Part shown: one piece after another, positions 26,764-34,810 of the stretch
Numbering within the stretch: the first letter of the stretch is position 1
Layout: every line of letters begins with the position of its first letter
NCBI RefSeq assembly: GCF_001310085.1
Contig: NZ_CP012643.1
Span: 3,331,501 to 3,395,500 of the forward strand
Reading direction: 5' to 3'
DNA from: Rufibacter tibetensis
Lineage (GTDB): Bacteria; Bacteroidota; Bacteroidia; Cytophagales; Hymenobacteraceae
Length of the DNA: 64,000 nucleotides
The notes under the pieces: generated by a model
The model's input: the letters and a program-made list of their open reading frames with translations, nothing else
What the model was told of the DNA's origin: nothing
The model's database searches: none
Translations under genes and position numbers: made by a program

Positions 26764-27978
26764 TTAGTGTTCTGCCCACTCTACAGAGTCAAGGTCTATA
26801 CCCTCTTTGAACATTTCCCATAAGGGGGATAGTTCACGGAGTTTAGTAACGGCCTCTTTCACGTGGCTGATAGCGAAGTCAACTTCCTCTTCCGTAGTGA
26901 AACGGCTTAAGCCAAAACGCAAAGAAGAGTGTGCCAGGTCATCGCTCATGCCCATGGCCTTCAACACATAAGAAGGCTCCAGAGAAGCAGAAGTACAGGC
27001 TGAGCCAGAAGAAACGGCAATGTCTTTTACGCCCATCATCAAGCCTTCACCCTCTACATATTTGAAGGAGATATTGCTTACGTGGGGCAGACGGCTTTCT
27101 TTGTTTCCGTTCAGGTAAGACTCTTCCATTTGCAGCAACTCGCGCTCCAAGCGGTCACGCATGGCAATGATACGAGCAGTATCAGAGGCCATATCAGTAC
27201 GGCAGATCTCAGCGGCTTTGCCTAAACCAACAATACCAGGTACGTTCAAGGTACCAGAACGCATGCCACGCTCGTGTCCGCCACCGTCCATCTGGGCAGT
27301 AACTTTCACCCGTGGGTTTTTACGACGCACGTACAAGGCACCAACACCTTTAGGTCCATACATTTTGTGACCAGAGAAGGCCATCAGGTCAATACCGTCA
27401 GCTTCTACGTCTACCGGAATTTTACCTACGGCTTGAGTAGCATCTGAGAAGAAAAGAACACCGTGCTTTTTGGCAATCTGTCCAATCTCTCTGATGGGTT
27501 GTACCACGCCCACTTCATTGTTACCATACATGATAGAGATCAGGATGGTCTTGTCAGTGATGGCAGCTTCCAGCTCTTGTAAATCAATAAGACCTTCATG
27601 GTTTACTTGTAAGTAAGTAACCTGTCCGCCTATTTTCTCGATATGCTTACACGTATCCAACACCGCTTTGTGCTCAGTGGTGGCCGTGATAATGTGGTTT
27701 CCTTTAGAAGCGTACATTTCAAACACCCCTTTGATGGCTAAGTTATCAGACTCAGTAGCACCAGAGGTGAAGATAAGCTCTTTAGGGTTGCAGTTGATCA
27801 ACGCAGCGATTTGCTCACGAGCGTAGTCAACAGCTTCCTCGGCGGCCCAACCGAAAGGGTGATTGCGGGACGCAGCGTTCCCGAAGTGATTAGTAAAGTA
27901 TGGCAACATGGCCTCCAACACGCGCGGATCCATTGGCGTGGTGGCATTGTTATCTAGATAAATCGGAAATTTCAGCAT
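26764..27978 (-). CDS. iscS: Cysteine desulfurase IscS
   Basis: A 404-residue PLP enzyme that converts cysteine to alanine and provides persulfide sulfur for Fe-S assembly and thio-modified tRNA. Motifs: [14 protein letters not shown] at the N-terminus, [13 protein letters not shown], the PLP lysine in [12 protein letters not shown], and the mobile catalytic-loop Cys in [14 protein letters not shown]. The ATSASLEPS-type loop and length place it in the IscS/NifS group I. It heads the isc operon; no iscR, hscB, hscA or fdx follows, unlike the proteobacterial operon. A -7-like TATTTTTG (28051-28058, minus strand) lies upstream. Confidence 0.96.
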   Translation of the reverse strand: MLKFPIYLDNNATTPMDPRVLEAMLPYFTNHFGNAASRNHPFGWAAEEAVDYAREQIAALINCNPKELIFTSGATESDNLAIKGVFEMYASKGNHIITATTEHKAVLDTCKHIEKIGGQVTYLQVNHEGLIDLQELEAAITDKTILISIMYGNNEVGVVQPIREIGQIAKKHGVLFFSDATQAVGKIPVDVEADGIDLMAFSGHKMYGPKGVGALYVRRKNPRVKVTAQMDGGGHERGMRSGTLNVPGIVGLGKAAEICRTDMASDTARIIAMRDRLERELLQMEESYLNGNKESRLPHVSNISFKYVEGEGLMMGVKDIAVSSGSACTSASLEPSYVLKAMGMSDDLAHSSLRFGLSRFTTEEEVDFAISHVKEAVTKLRELSPLWEMFKEGIDLDSVEWAEH

Positions 27979-28050
27979 CTTCGTCAGTAGTTTTCCTTTA
28001 ATGGCTTATCAAAAAAACAGTTTTTCGCTACAGTTAGTTTGATTTGCACG

Positions 28051-28058
28051 CAAAAATA
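28051..28058 (-). promoter_or_regulatory. Possible -7 element for the isc operon
   Basis: TATTTTTG on the minus strand matches TAnnTTTG, 73 nt upstream of the iscS start, but no TTTG is found at the expected -33 distance. It may need an activator or may be chance. Confidence 0.3.
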
Positions 28059-28097
28059 CACAAAAAACATTACTTAGAATACCTTTAAATAAACCGT

Positions 28098-28496
28098 ATG
28101 CATGTAGAACATATTGGCATTGCCGTAAGAAATTGTCAAGACGCAAATCAGTTGTTTGCCAAATTACTAGGCGCAGAGCCTTATAAGGCAGAAAAAGTTG
28201 AAAGCGAAGGGGTTAATACTTCCTTTTTTCACGTGGGGAACACCAAGATAGAACTGTTAGAGGCTACAGCCGAACATAGCGCTATTGCCAAGTTCATAGA
28301 GAAGAAAGGGGAGGGAATCCACCACATCGCCTTTGAAGTGGAGGATATTGTAGCCGAGATGGAGCGGCTGAAAGCGGAAGGTTTCCAACTCCTGAATGAG
28401 GCCCCAAAACGTGGCGCTGACAATAAGTTGGTGTGCTTCGTGCACCCAAAATCTGCCAATGGGGTGCTGGTGGAATTGTGCCAAGAGATACGCTAA
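28098..28496 (+). CDS. mce: Methylmalonyl-CoA epimerase
   Basis: A 132-residue metalloenzyme of the vicinal-oxygen-chelate fold that interconverts (2R)- and (2S)-methylmalonyl-CoA in propionate metabolism. The metal ligands are visible: His in VEHIGIAV, His in EGIHHIAFEV, and the Glu in VLVELCQE at the C-terminus. Two beta-alpha-beta modules span the length. The start at the beginning of VEHIGIAV is normal for the family. It is divergent from iscS and has no mutase gene beside it; the mutase is expected elsewhere. Confidence 0.92.
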   Translation: MHVEHIGIAVRNCQDANQLFAKLLGAEPYKAEKVESEGVNTSFFHVGNTKIELLEATAEHSAIAKFIEKKGEGIHHIAFEVEDIVAEMERLKAEGFQLLNEAPKRGADNKLVCFVHPKSANGVLVELCQEIR

Positions 28497-28885
28497 AGGC
28501 GCTTTTGAGTAAGTTTCGATGCTAATTTTGTGAAATAAGCCTCAAAACAAGAAAGTGGTAAATCCTATACATGTGGTGTTTATGTATTAGCGGTCCTTTC
28601 AAGGAGCCGAAAGGGTTTTACGAGGTTGCGGCTCATGGCTAGTCTGAATTCTATACAAACTAGAGGAAGATAAGGGAAGTCTAATACTATCCTGCAGTAA
28701 ACCAAGTGTAGCGGAGGTGAATAGAGGACAACTGATTAATGAAACAGTTACCTCTAGCTAACTTAAGCAGAGAAAAAGCGGCATTTGCCAAACGTGCAGG
28801 CTTGCGTTACCTTTGCAGCCCAATTATTCCTTTGGCAGTAAAGTGATTTACTGTTGATTAACCCATTTACATCAATTCATTGCTC
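28497..28885. other. Intergenic region upstream of cca
   Basis: 389 bp with no gene. The 3' part holds the cca promoter (28784-28815). The 5' part, including an imperfect AAGGAGCCGAAAGGG stretch near 28600, has no feature I can name. Confidence 0.45.
28784..28815 (+). promoter_or_regulatory. Bacteroidota-type promoter for cca
   Basis: TTTG (28784-28787), a 20-nt spacer and TACCTTTG (28808-28815) match the -33/-7 pattern fully. The cca ATG is 70 nt beyond the -7 box. Confidence 0.6.
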
Positions 28886-30310
28886 ATGACCCAAGACATC
28901 ACCCTTCCAGAACATCCGGTCTTTGCTGTTGTCGCGGAAGCTGCCCGCGAATTGAAGGTGGAGGCTTACGTCATTGGTGGTTTTGTGCGGGATCTGGTAT
29001 TGAAACGGCCTTCAAAGGACATTGATGTGGTGTGTATTGGGAACGGAATTGACCTGGCGCAACTAGTTGCCAGTAAACTGCCCAACAAGCCTAAGGTAGC
29101 TGTGTTCAAGAACTTCGGGACGGCCATGCTGCGCACCCAGGATGGTTGGGAAGTAGAATTTGTGGGTGCCCGCAAGGAGTCTTACCGGTCCGATTCCCGA
29201 AAGCCGGAAGTTGAACAGGGCACGTTGGAGGATGACTTAAACCGCCGTGATTTTACCATCAATGCCATGGGCATCAGTCTCAACGAAGGTAATTTCGGGG
29301 AGCTGATTGACCGGTTTGAAGGCATGAAAGACATCCGCCGGAAGAACATCAAAACCCCGCTGGAGCCGGGTATTACTTTCTCTGATGATCCGCTGCGAAT
29401 GATGCGTGCCATTAGGTTTGCCTCGCAACTCAACTTTGACATAGACCCAGATACCTTTGATGCCATTGGAGCAAACAAAGACCGGATTAAGATTGTGTCA
29501 CAGGAGCGGATTACGGACGAGTTGAACAAGATTATCCTTTCCAAACAGCCTTCTTACGGTTTCAAGCTGTTGTTCCAGACCGGTTTATTGCACCTCATTT
29601 TCCCTAAAATGGTGAAACTGCATGGCGTGGAAACCATCAACAAGAACTCGCACAAAGACAACTTCTACCATACGCTGCAGGTGTTGGACAACGTGGCCGA
29701 GGTTTCAGATGACCTATGGCTCCGCTGGGCCGCCATTCTCCACGACATTGCCAAGCCTGAAACCAAGCGCTACAACGAAAAAGTAGGTTGGACCTTCCAC
29801 GGCCACGAAGACCGTGGTGCCCGCCAAGTGCCAAAAATCTTCGCTGATCTGCGCTTGCCCCTGAACGACCACATGAAGCAGGTGCAGAAATTAGTGAGAC
29901 TCCATCTGCGTCCCATTGCCTTGGTGAAGGAAACCGTTACAGATTCTGCCATCCGGAGATTGTTGTTTGAGGCCGGAGATGACATTGACCTGCTCATGCA
30001 GCTTTGCAAAGCAGATATCACCTCCAAAAACAACGACAAAGTAAAACGCTACCTGCAAAACTTCGAGCGGGTAGAGCAGAAACTGAAAGAAGTAGAGGAA
30101 AAAGACAGTCTCCGCAACTTCCAACCGGTAATCACAGGTGACCTGATCATGCAAACTTTTGGAATTTCTCCATCAAAAGAGGTAGGCATTCTGAAAAACG
30201 CTATTACTGAAGCAATCTTAGAAGGCGAGATCCGAAACGAGTATGATGAGGCCTTTGCTTTCCTGTTGGAAAAAGGTAAAAAGTTGGGGCTGGAGCCAGT
30301 GGCTTCTTAA
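28886..30310 (+). CDS. cca: CCA tRNA nucleotidyltransferase with HD domain
   Basis: A 474-residue class II nucleotidyltransferase that adds or repairs the 3' CCA of tRNAs. The head domain has GGFVRDLVL and the metal-binding DIDVV pair, then EVEFVGARKESY and DDLNRRDFTINAM. The neck/body contains FSDDPLRMMRAIRFASQLNF. An HD phosphohydrolase domain follows (AAILHDIAKPETK), as in E. coli-type enzymes that also have 2',3'-cyclic phosphodiesterase activity. The ATG at 28886 is used; a TTG 2 codons upstream gives the same frame. Gene-level support for need: both tRNA-Lys genes in this window lack a properly placed genomic CCA. Confidence 0.94.
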   Translation: MTQDITLPEHPVFAVVAEAARELKVEAYVIGGFVRDLVLKRPSKDIDVVCIGNGIDLAQLVASKLPNKPKVAVFKNFGTAMLRTQDGWEVEFVGARKESYRSDSRKPEVEQGTLEDDLNRRDFTINAMGISLNEGNFGELIDRFEGMKDIRRKNIKTPLEPGITFSDDPLRMMRAIRFASQLNFDIDPDTFDAIGANKDRIKIVSQERITDELNKIILSKQPSYGFKLLFQTGLLHLIFPKMVKLHGVETINKNSHKDNFYHTLQVLDNVAEVSDDLWLRWAAILHDIAKPETKRYNEKVGWTFHGHEDRGARQVPKIFADLRLPLNDHMKQVQKLVRLHLRPIALVKETVTDSAIRRLLFEAGDDIDLLMQLCKADITSKNNDKVKRYLQNFERVEQKLKEVEEKDSLRNFQPVITGDLIMQTFGISPSKEVGILKNAITEAILEGEIRNEYDEAFAFLLEKGKKLGLEPVAS

Positions 30311-30341
30311 CCCTTGAAGATAATAAGGGGCTTTCACATAA

Positions 30342-30391
30342 AAGGAGCCGTTTAGAGCCTCATTTAAAAAACAGGCTCTAAACGGCTCCTT
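30342..30391 (+). terminator. cca terminator, 19-bp stem
   Basis: Arms 30342-30360 and 30373-30391 pair perfectly over 19 bp around a 12-nt loop. It lies 31 nt past the cca stop. Confidence 0.83.
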
Positions 30392-30602
30392 CGCTTTGGC
30401 GAGTTAAATTTCTAACCATCGCGCATTTTCACTGGCAGAACTTTTCTCAATTGTCAAAGAAACTAGGGGGAAAACATAAGGAGGACTTTGCCAGAAGCGC
30501 GTCCTCCTTATACAAAGGCTCCTCTAAGAAATCCAGAGAAGAGAAGCCTTTGGTATTTTTAGTTTCCAGCCAATTTTCAGGAAACCGGCCTTAAACAACT
30601 TT

Positions 30603-33086
30603 CTATCTGCGACGGCTCACGTGAGAGCCACCTGACTGATTCATTTCTACTTGCTGAACCTCGCCCATGTAGTTAATTGAACTGGCTCCGCTAGCATCTG
30701 CTCTGAGGAATTCTTTCACGTTTACAACCACCTCGCTGGCACCGCTTACATCTACTTCCGCGCGTTGGGCAGTCAATTTAGAAGCTTCCACTTTGCTGGC
30801 ACCGCTACCATTAACGGAAAGGTCATCTGAGTGGCCTTTTAGGTTGGTAGAGGCCGCCCCGCTTAGTTGTATTTCCAATCGGCCTGTGTTGATGTTCATG
30901 GCTACCTCGCTCGCGCCAGATTGCCTAAGGGTGAAATTATCTGGGTTAAACCCGATCACTTCAGCTTTTACGGCTCCGCTGATATCTACCAAAGACAAGT
31001 CTGGCGTTTCTACCTCAATCAAGACAAGGCTCTTGTTTACATCCCAAAGCCTGAAGAACTCGCTGTCACGTTTGATTTTCAAGACTCCGTCTTGTACCCG
31101 AAGCCGCAGTTTCTCTAACTCGTCTGATGGGCCGGTAACCCGCACGTGATGGCGGTAAGATTGGCGAACCCTGATGTGGTAGCCGCCTCCGGCCTCAATT
31201 TGGTTGAAATCGCGTACGTTGTAGATTTTAGAAACCCCATCATAATCATCTTCCAGAATGGCGAGGTTATCTCCAAGGCCTGCTGCCGGGCGTCTGCTGG
31301 AAGTACTTACGGTGGTGTCAACCTTACTGCAGGTGATGCAATCCAAGCGACCATTTATCATTTGCCAGGTGTTGGAGGCCAAATCATCCGCGTAATATTC
31401 TCCATCGGTCACCTTATGGGAGAAGTGGTCAGCGAAGCCTTCAGAGAACCGAAGCTGTTTTCCTTCCGGTATCAGAATTCTAAGGTCAAAGTCCTGGTCA
31501 CGGAAAATAGCGTTTGAGTTAAAGGTGAACGCATCATCGAACCGAAGCATGGAATCTTGCTGCACCATTTTGTAGGAAATCATTTGGGCGTTCCTGATGG
31601 CGTCTTCCTCATTCAAGCCCTTGGCGCGGGCGGTTTGGATCACCTTTACATCAGTACCAGTATGGCTTTCAAACTTGATGCCCATACGGTGCCCGTATTG
31701 ATGGTTGGTATCTCTGATGTTGAAAAATATGGTGTTGTATGCGGCGGCGGGGAAAGACCGCTCTGTGGCGTACTCACCCGTTTCCTGGAAATTACGGGAA
31801 GTCAAAGCGATTCCACTGATCAAGGCAGCTACGGCTATCAACCATACTCCCAGCATAGGCCAGCCTACAGTTGGGCGGAGTAAAAACTTCTTGGCCAATA
31901 AACCAACCCCAAGCAGGAAAAGAAGCAGTGCAGGAATGATACCGGCAAAGAACCCAGCCCAAAACATCCAGGAAGGAACAGCGTTCACGAAAGCGGCGGC
32001 GGGAATCTCCCCGAAGTTGAAGTACTCAGGTTTATCATATATGCCTAGCCCTACCATCAAGCCAGCTAACAAGGCTACCATAAAGGCTCCTGATACAACC
32101 ATCATCAATAGGCCTGCAAAAACCCGTATCATTGTGATCAGGAAGCCCATCACTGGGTGAAGCACTCTTGACAATGCCTGAATAATCTGTGAAACCAAAC
32201 GTACCGGGAACAATAGGACTTTGGCTAAGGTGCTCTCCTGCCCGTTAGCGTCCTGCATGTTCAAACTGTTTTTAACGGATGCTTCTATACTGGAGAGCGT
32301 GACGGGGTTTCCCTGCATTTGCACCCGCTCTGTTATGGTTTTCGCCTCTGGGACCGCAATCCACAGAATGATGTATGGAATTAGCCCGAAACCTCCAATT
32401 AAAAACATGATTAGAAACAGCAACCGGATGATGGCAACGTCTGCCCCAAAATAGATGGCGATACCACTAGCCACCCCACCCAACTTCTTGTCTATTGGGT
32501 CGCGAAACAATTTACGCGCCTGTATCTCTGGTAAAGCTTCATTCTTGGGTAAAGCCACCCAACAAATGGCATACAGGATTACACCAAATAAGGTAAACCC
32601 TCCCGTAAACGGCACGCCTAATACTAGAATCACAAAGGCCATCCGTACCCAAAGCGGGTCCATTTGCAGGTAGTTGGCAATACCTGCCGCTACCCCAGCC
32701 AGAACTTTGCGGTTCACGTCGCGGTAAAGACGTTTCTGTTCACCCGGAACTGGCTCAAAAGGAGGAGTGGTGGCAGAGTTGCCCTGAGTTTTACCAGAGG
32801 CTGCTTCCGCCTCTTCGGCTTCCACGGTTTCAAAGTCAGCTATGGTTCCCATCTGAGAGATAAGCCCTTGCACATCCTCGCGGGTGATGACCTGCTTGCC
32901 AGGGTTCAGGCGGGAGAAGAAAATCTCCGCAATCCGCGACTCAATGTCTGCCACAATTTCTTCGTGCCCCTCATAAGAGGAGAAGTACGTCTTTATGGCG
33001 GCAAGGTACTGGCTCAACATCTCGTAGCCGTCTTCCTCCACGTGGAAGATCATGCCTTGCAAGTTGACACTTATATTCTTTTTCAT
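30603..33086 (-). CDS. PspC-domain / DUF2807 membrane protein
   Basis: An 827-residue inner-membrane protein. Residues 1-100 are soluble and acidic (helical, ending with the ITREDVQGLISQMG motif). Two PspC segments follow (about 115-175 and 180-250), each starting with RDVNRKVLAGVAAGIA or RDPIDKKLGGVASGIA. Several further transmembrane helices fill about 310-460. The C-terminal third is extracytoplasmic and ends in a DUF2807 (GIN) beta-helix-like domain with Gly/Ala/Ser-rich repeats (SGASEV, SGAAST). PspC in other bacteria senses membrane stress. The gene starts 2 nt after the padR stop, so it is the effector half of a PadR-controlled pair. The ATG at 33086 (MKKNISVNL) is chosen. Confidence 0.88.
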   Translation of the reverse strand: MKKNISVNLQGMIFHVEEDGYEMLSQYLAAIKTYFSSYEGHEEIVADIESRIAEIFFSRLNPGKQVITREDVQGLISQMGTIADFETVEAEEAEAASGKTQGNSATTPPFEPVPGEQKRLYRDVNRKVLAGVAAGIANYLQMDPLWVRMAFVILVLGVPFTGGFTLFGVILYAICWVALPKNEALPEIQARKLFRDPIDKKLGGVASGIAIYFGADVAIIRLLFLIMFLIGGFGLIPYIILWIAVPEAKTITERVQMQGNPVTLSSIEASVKNSLNMQDANGQESTLAKVLLFPVRLVSQIIQALSRVLHPVMGFLITMIRVFAGLLMMVVSGAFMVALLAGLMVGLGIYDKPEYFNFGEIPAAAFVNAVPSWMFWAGFFAGIIPALLLFLLGVGLLAKKFLLRPTVGWPMLGVWLIAVAALISGIALTSRNFQETGEYATERSFPAAAYNTIFFNIRDTNHQYGHRMGIKFESHTGTDVKVIQTARAKGLNEEDAIRNAQMISYKMVQQDSMLRFDDAFTFNSNAIFRDQDFDLRILIPEGKQLRFSEGFADHFSHKVTDGEYYADDLASNTWQMINGRLDCITCSKVDTTVSTSSRRPAAGLGDNLAILEDDYDGVSKIYNVRDFNQIEAGGGYHIRVRQSYRHHVRVTGPSDELEKLRLRVQDGVLKIKRDSEFFRLWDVNKSLVLIEVETPDLSLVDISGAVKAEVIGFNPDNFTLRQSGASEVAMNINTGRLEIQLSGAASTNLKGHSDDLSVNGSGASKVEASKLTAQRAEVDVSGASEVVVNVKEFLRADASGASSINYMGEVQQVEMNQSGGSHVSRRR

Positions 33087-33088
33087 GG

Positions 33089-33427
33089 CTAGTTGGATTT
33101 CTTGCGGTTGATGATGAAGGTGGTGGAGTCTACCAGTTCCTGCCACGTATGGCGAAGTTGTTCAAGGAACTCCCTGCCAGTGGCGGTGAGGGTGTAATAC
33201 TTGCGGGGCGGTCCCGAGGTGGATTCAACCCAGGAGTAGTCCAGGAGGCCGGCGTTCTTCAATCTGGTCAGTAATGGGTAGAGCGTCCCCTCCACTACAA
33301 TCATCTTGGCGGCGGTCAACTCCTCCAGCATGTCAGAGGCGTAGACCTCGCCGCGGGCGATGATCTCCAGAATGCAGTACTCCAGAATCCCTTTCCGCAT
33401 CTGCACTTGTGTGTTTTCTACTTTCAT
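33089..33427 (-). CDS. PadR-family transcriptional regulator
   Basis: A 112-residue winged-helix repressor. The N-terminal part (KGILEYCILEIIARGEVYAS..LEEL) is the PadR recognition helix region, with the TLYPLLTRLKNAGLLDYSW wing that is diagnostic for the family. The C-terminal coil (FLEQLRHTWQELVDS) forms the dimer. It is 2 nt upstream of the PspC/DUF2807 gene; PadR-PspC pairs of this kind are common in Bacteroidota. Two AAGGTACT repeats within its own promoter suggest autoregulation. The ligand or signal is unknown. Confidence 0.92.
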   Translation of the reverse strand: MKVENTQVQMRKGILEYCILEIIARGEVYASDMLEELTAAKMIVVEGTLYPLLTRLKNAGLLDYSWVESTSGPPRKYYTLTATGREFLEQLRHTWQELVDSTTFIINRKKSN

Positions 33428-33452
33428 GGTCTGTGAGTCTGAATGATTGATA

Positions 33453-33489
33453 CAAATATATAAGAAGGTACTATGTAAAACAAGGTACT
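33453..33489 (-). promoter_or_regulatory. padR promoter with paired repeat operator
   Basis: On the minus strand CTTG (33481-33484), 20 nt, then TATATTTG (33453-33460) forms a good Bacteroidota promoter 26 nt before the padR start. Two copies of AAGGTACT (plus-strand 33465-33472 and 33482-33489, 17 nt apart) lie between and over the promoter boxes, a natural repressor position. Binding by PadR is inference. Confidence 0.5.
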
Positions 33490-33711
33490 GTTGAAATATA
33501 TTTTTAGTTGCAAGTTTCTGAAAGAAAAGGTGTGGTAAGTACTTAGGAGTGTCCTTGAGCCAGGGAGAAGAAGGTGCGGAAGGAAATTGGAATAAAGTTG
33601 GAACGGTATACTTTAAATGGATGTAATACCGCTGGAATTACGTTGCTATAATATAGAGGCAGGGCCTTATATTTACATGTTATTTCCGTATATGACTTAT
33701 AACTATTTTGT

Positions 33712-34791
33712 ATGGTTAAAAACCTATTACTCTTTTTATCCCTTCTGATTCTTTTCTTTCTGTCTGGCATTGCTCAGGCACAAAATATTTCTGCACCAAA
33801 ATACAGCAACGAGTTCCTTAACATTGGAGTAGGGGCAAGGGCTTTGGGAATGGGAGGGGTTCAATCAGCCATTGTTCGTGATGCCACTGCGGGCTTCTGG
33901 AACCCAGCAGGTCTGGTGGGGTTGCCTAAGCGCCACAATGCGGTGTACATGCACTCAGAGCTTTTTGCGGGCATTATCAAAAACGACTACGGCTCCTACG
34001 CCACTAATCTTGATTCTACCAGTGCCCTTGCTTTTTCAGTGATCCGCGTGGGTGTAGACGACATTGCAGATACCCGACGCCTGCAAAATGAATATGGCGC
34101 TATTCAGTACGATAGCATTGAATTCTTCTCGGTGGCAGATTATGCGTTTCTAGCCTCTTACGCCCGCCAAAGTAATCTTATACCTGGGTTAACATTAGGA
34201 GCCAACGCTAAAATCATCTACCGTAACGTAGGAAAGTTTGCCAATGCCTGGGGGTTTGGGATTGATGCCGGAGCCCAATTGCGCAGAGGGAACTGGCAGT
34301 TTGGATTGGTTGCCAAAGACATCACCACCACCTTCACTGCTTGGAAACTTAACCCCGATGAACTTGAAAGCACCTATCTACAAGAGGAGGAATCTTTTAA
34401 TGCCAACAGCATAGAAGTTACGCTGCCTCGTCTGATTTTGGGAGTGGGCAGGTCCTTTCAGTTTGCTAAACGTTTTTCGGCCTTGGTTGCCACTGATTTA
34501 GAAATAACAACTGACGGAAAACGAAATACCCTTTTATCTACTGGCGTGGTTTCTGTTGATCCAAAAGTTGGGTTGGAAATTGGGTATGCTAATGCAGTGT
34601 TCTTGCGCGGAGGCTTTAATAACGTGCAACAGATTGAAGACTTAAATGGGAAGAGTAGTTGGAAAGTGCAGCCCAACTTTGGGATTGGTGTAGCTACAAA
34701 TGGGTTGCAGTTGGATTTAGCCTTGTCCAAGGTGTCAGATAACTCTCAAGCTTCTTCGGTGATTGTTTCTTTGGCTTATAGTTTTGATTGA
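33712..34791 (+). CDS. PorV/PorQ-family outer-membrane protein (PorV2-like)
   Basis: A 359-residue protein with a signal peptide (about 1-23, ending AQAQ) and a beta-barrel pattern of alternating hydrophobic strands with a C-terminal Phe-containing strand (ASSVIVSLAYSFD). The N-terminal motif NIGVGARALGMGGVQSA and the RDATAGFWNPAGL stretch are the PorV/PorQ family signature. It lacks the longer loops of the canonical PorV. The next gene encodes a large C25-type protein, starting 19 nt after its stop, which matches the PorV/PorU pairing of the type IX secretion attachment complex; the pair is best described as PorV2/PorU2-like. Substrate coupling is inference. Confidence 0.8.
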   Translation: MVKNLLLFLSLLILFFLSGIAQAQNISAPKYSNEFLNIGVGARALGMGGVQSAIVRDATAGFWNPAGLVGLPKRHNAVYMHSELFAGIIKNDYGSYATNLDSTSALAFSVIRVGVDDIADTRRLQNEYGAIQYDSIEFFSVADYAFLASYARQSNLIPGLTLGANAKIIYRNVGKFANAWGFGIDAGAQLRRGNWQFGLVAKDITTTFTAWKLNPDELESTYLQEEESFNANSIEVTLPRLILGVGRSFQFAKRFSALVATDLEITTDGKRNTLLSTGVVSVDPKVGLEIGYANAVFLRGGFNNVQQIEDLNGKSSWKVQPNFGIGVATNGLQLDLALSKVSDNSQASSVIVSLAYSFD

Positions 34792-34810
34792 TCTGAGTGG
34801 TTCCTATCTT

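Noticed and set aside
33543-33770. 75-codon minus-strand frame in the padR / porV2 gap
   Set aside because: No recognisable similarity, and it runs over the start of the PorV-like gene; the region is better explained as promoter DNA.
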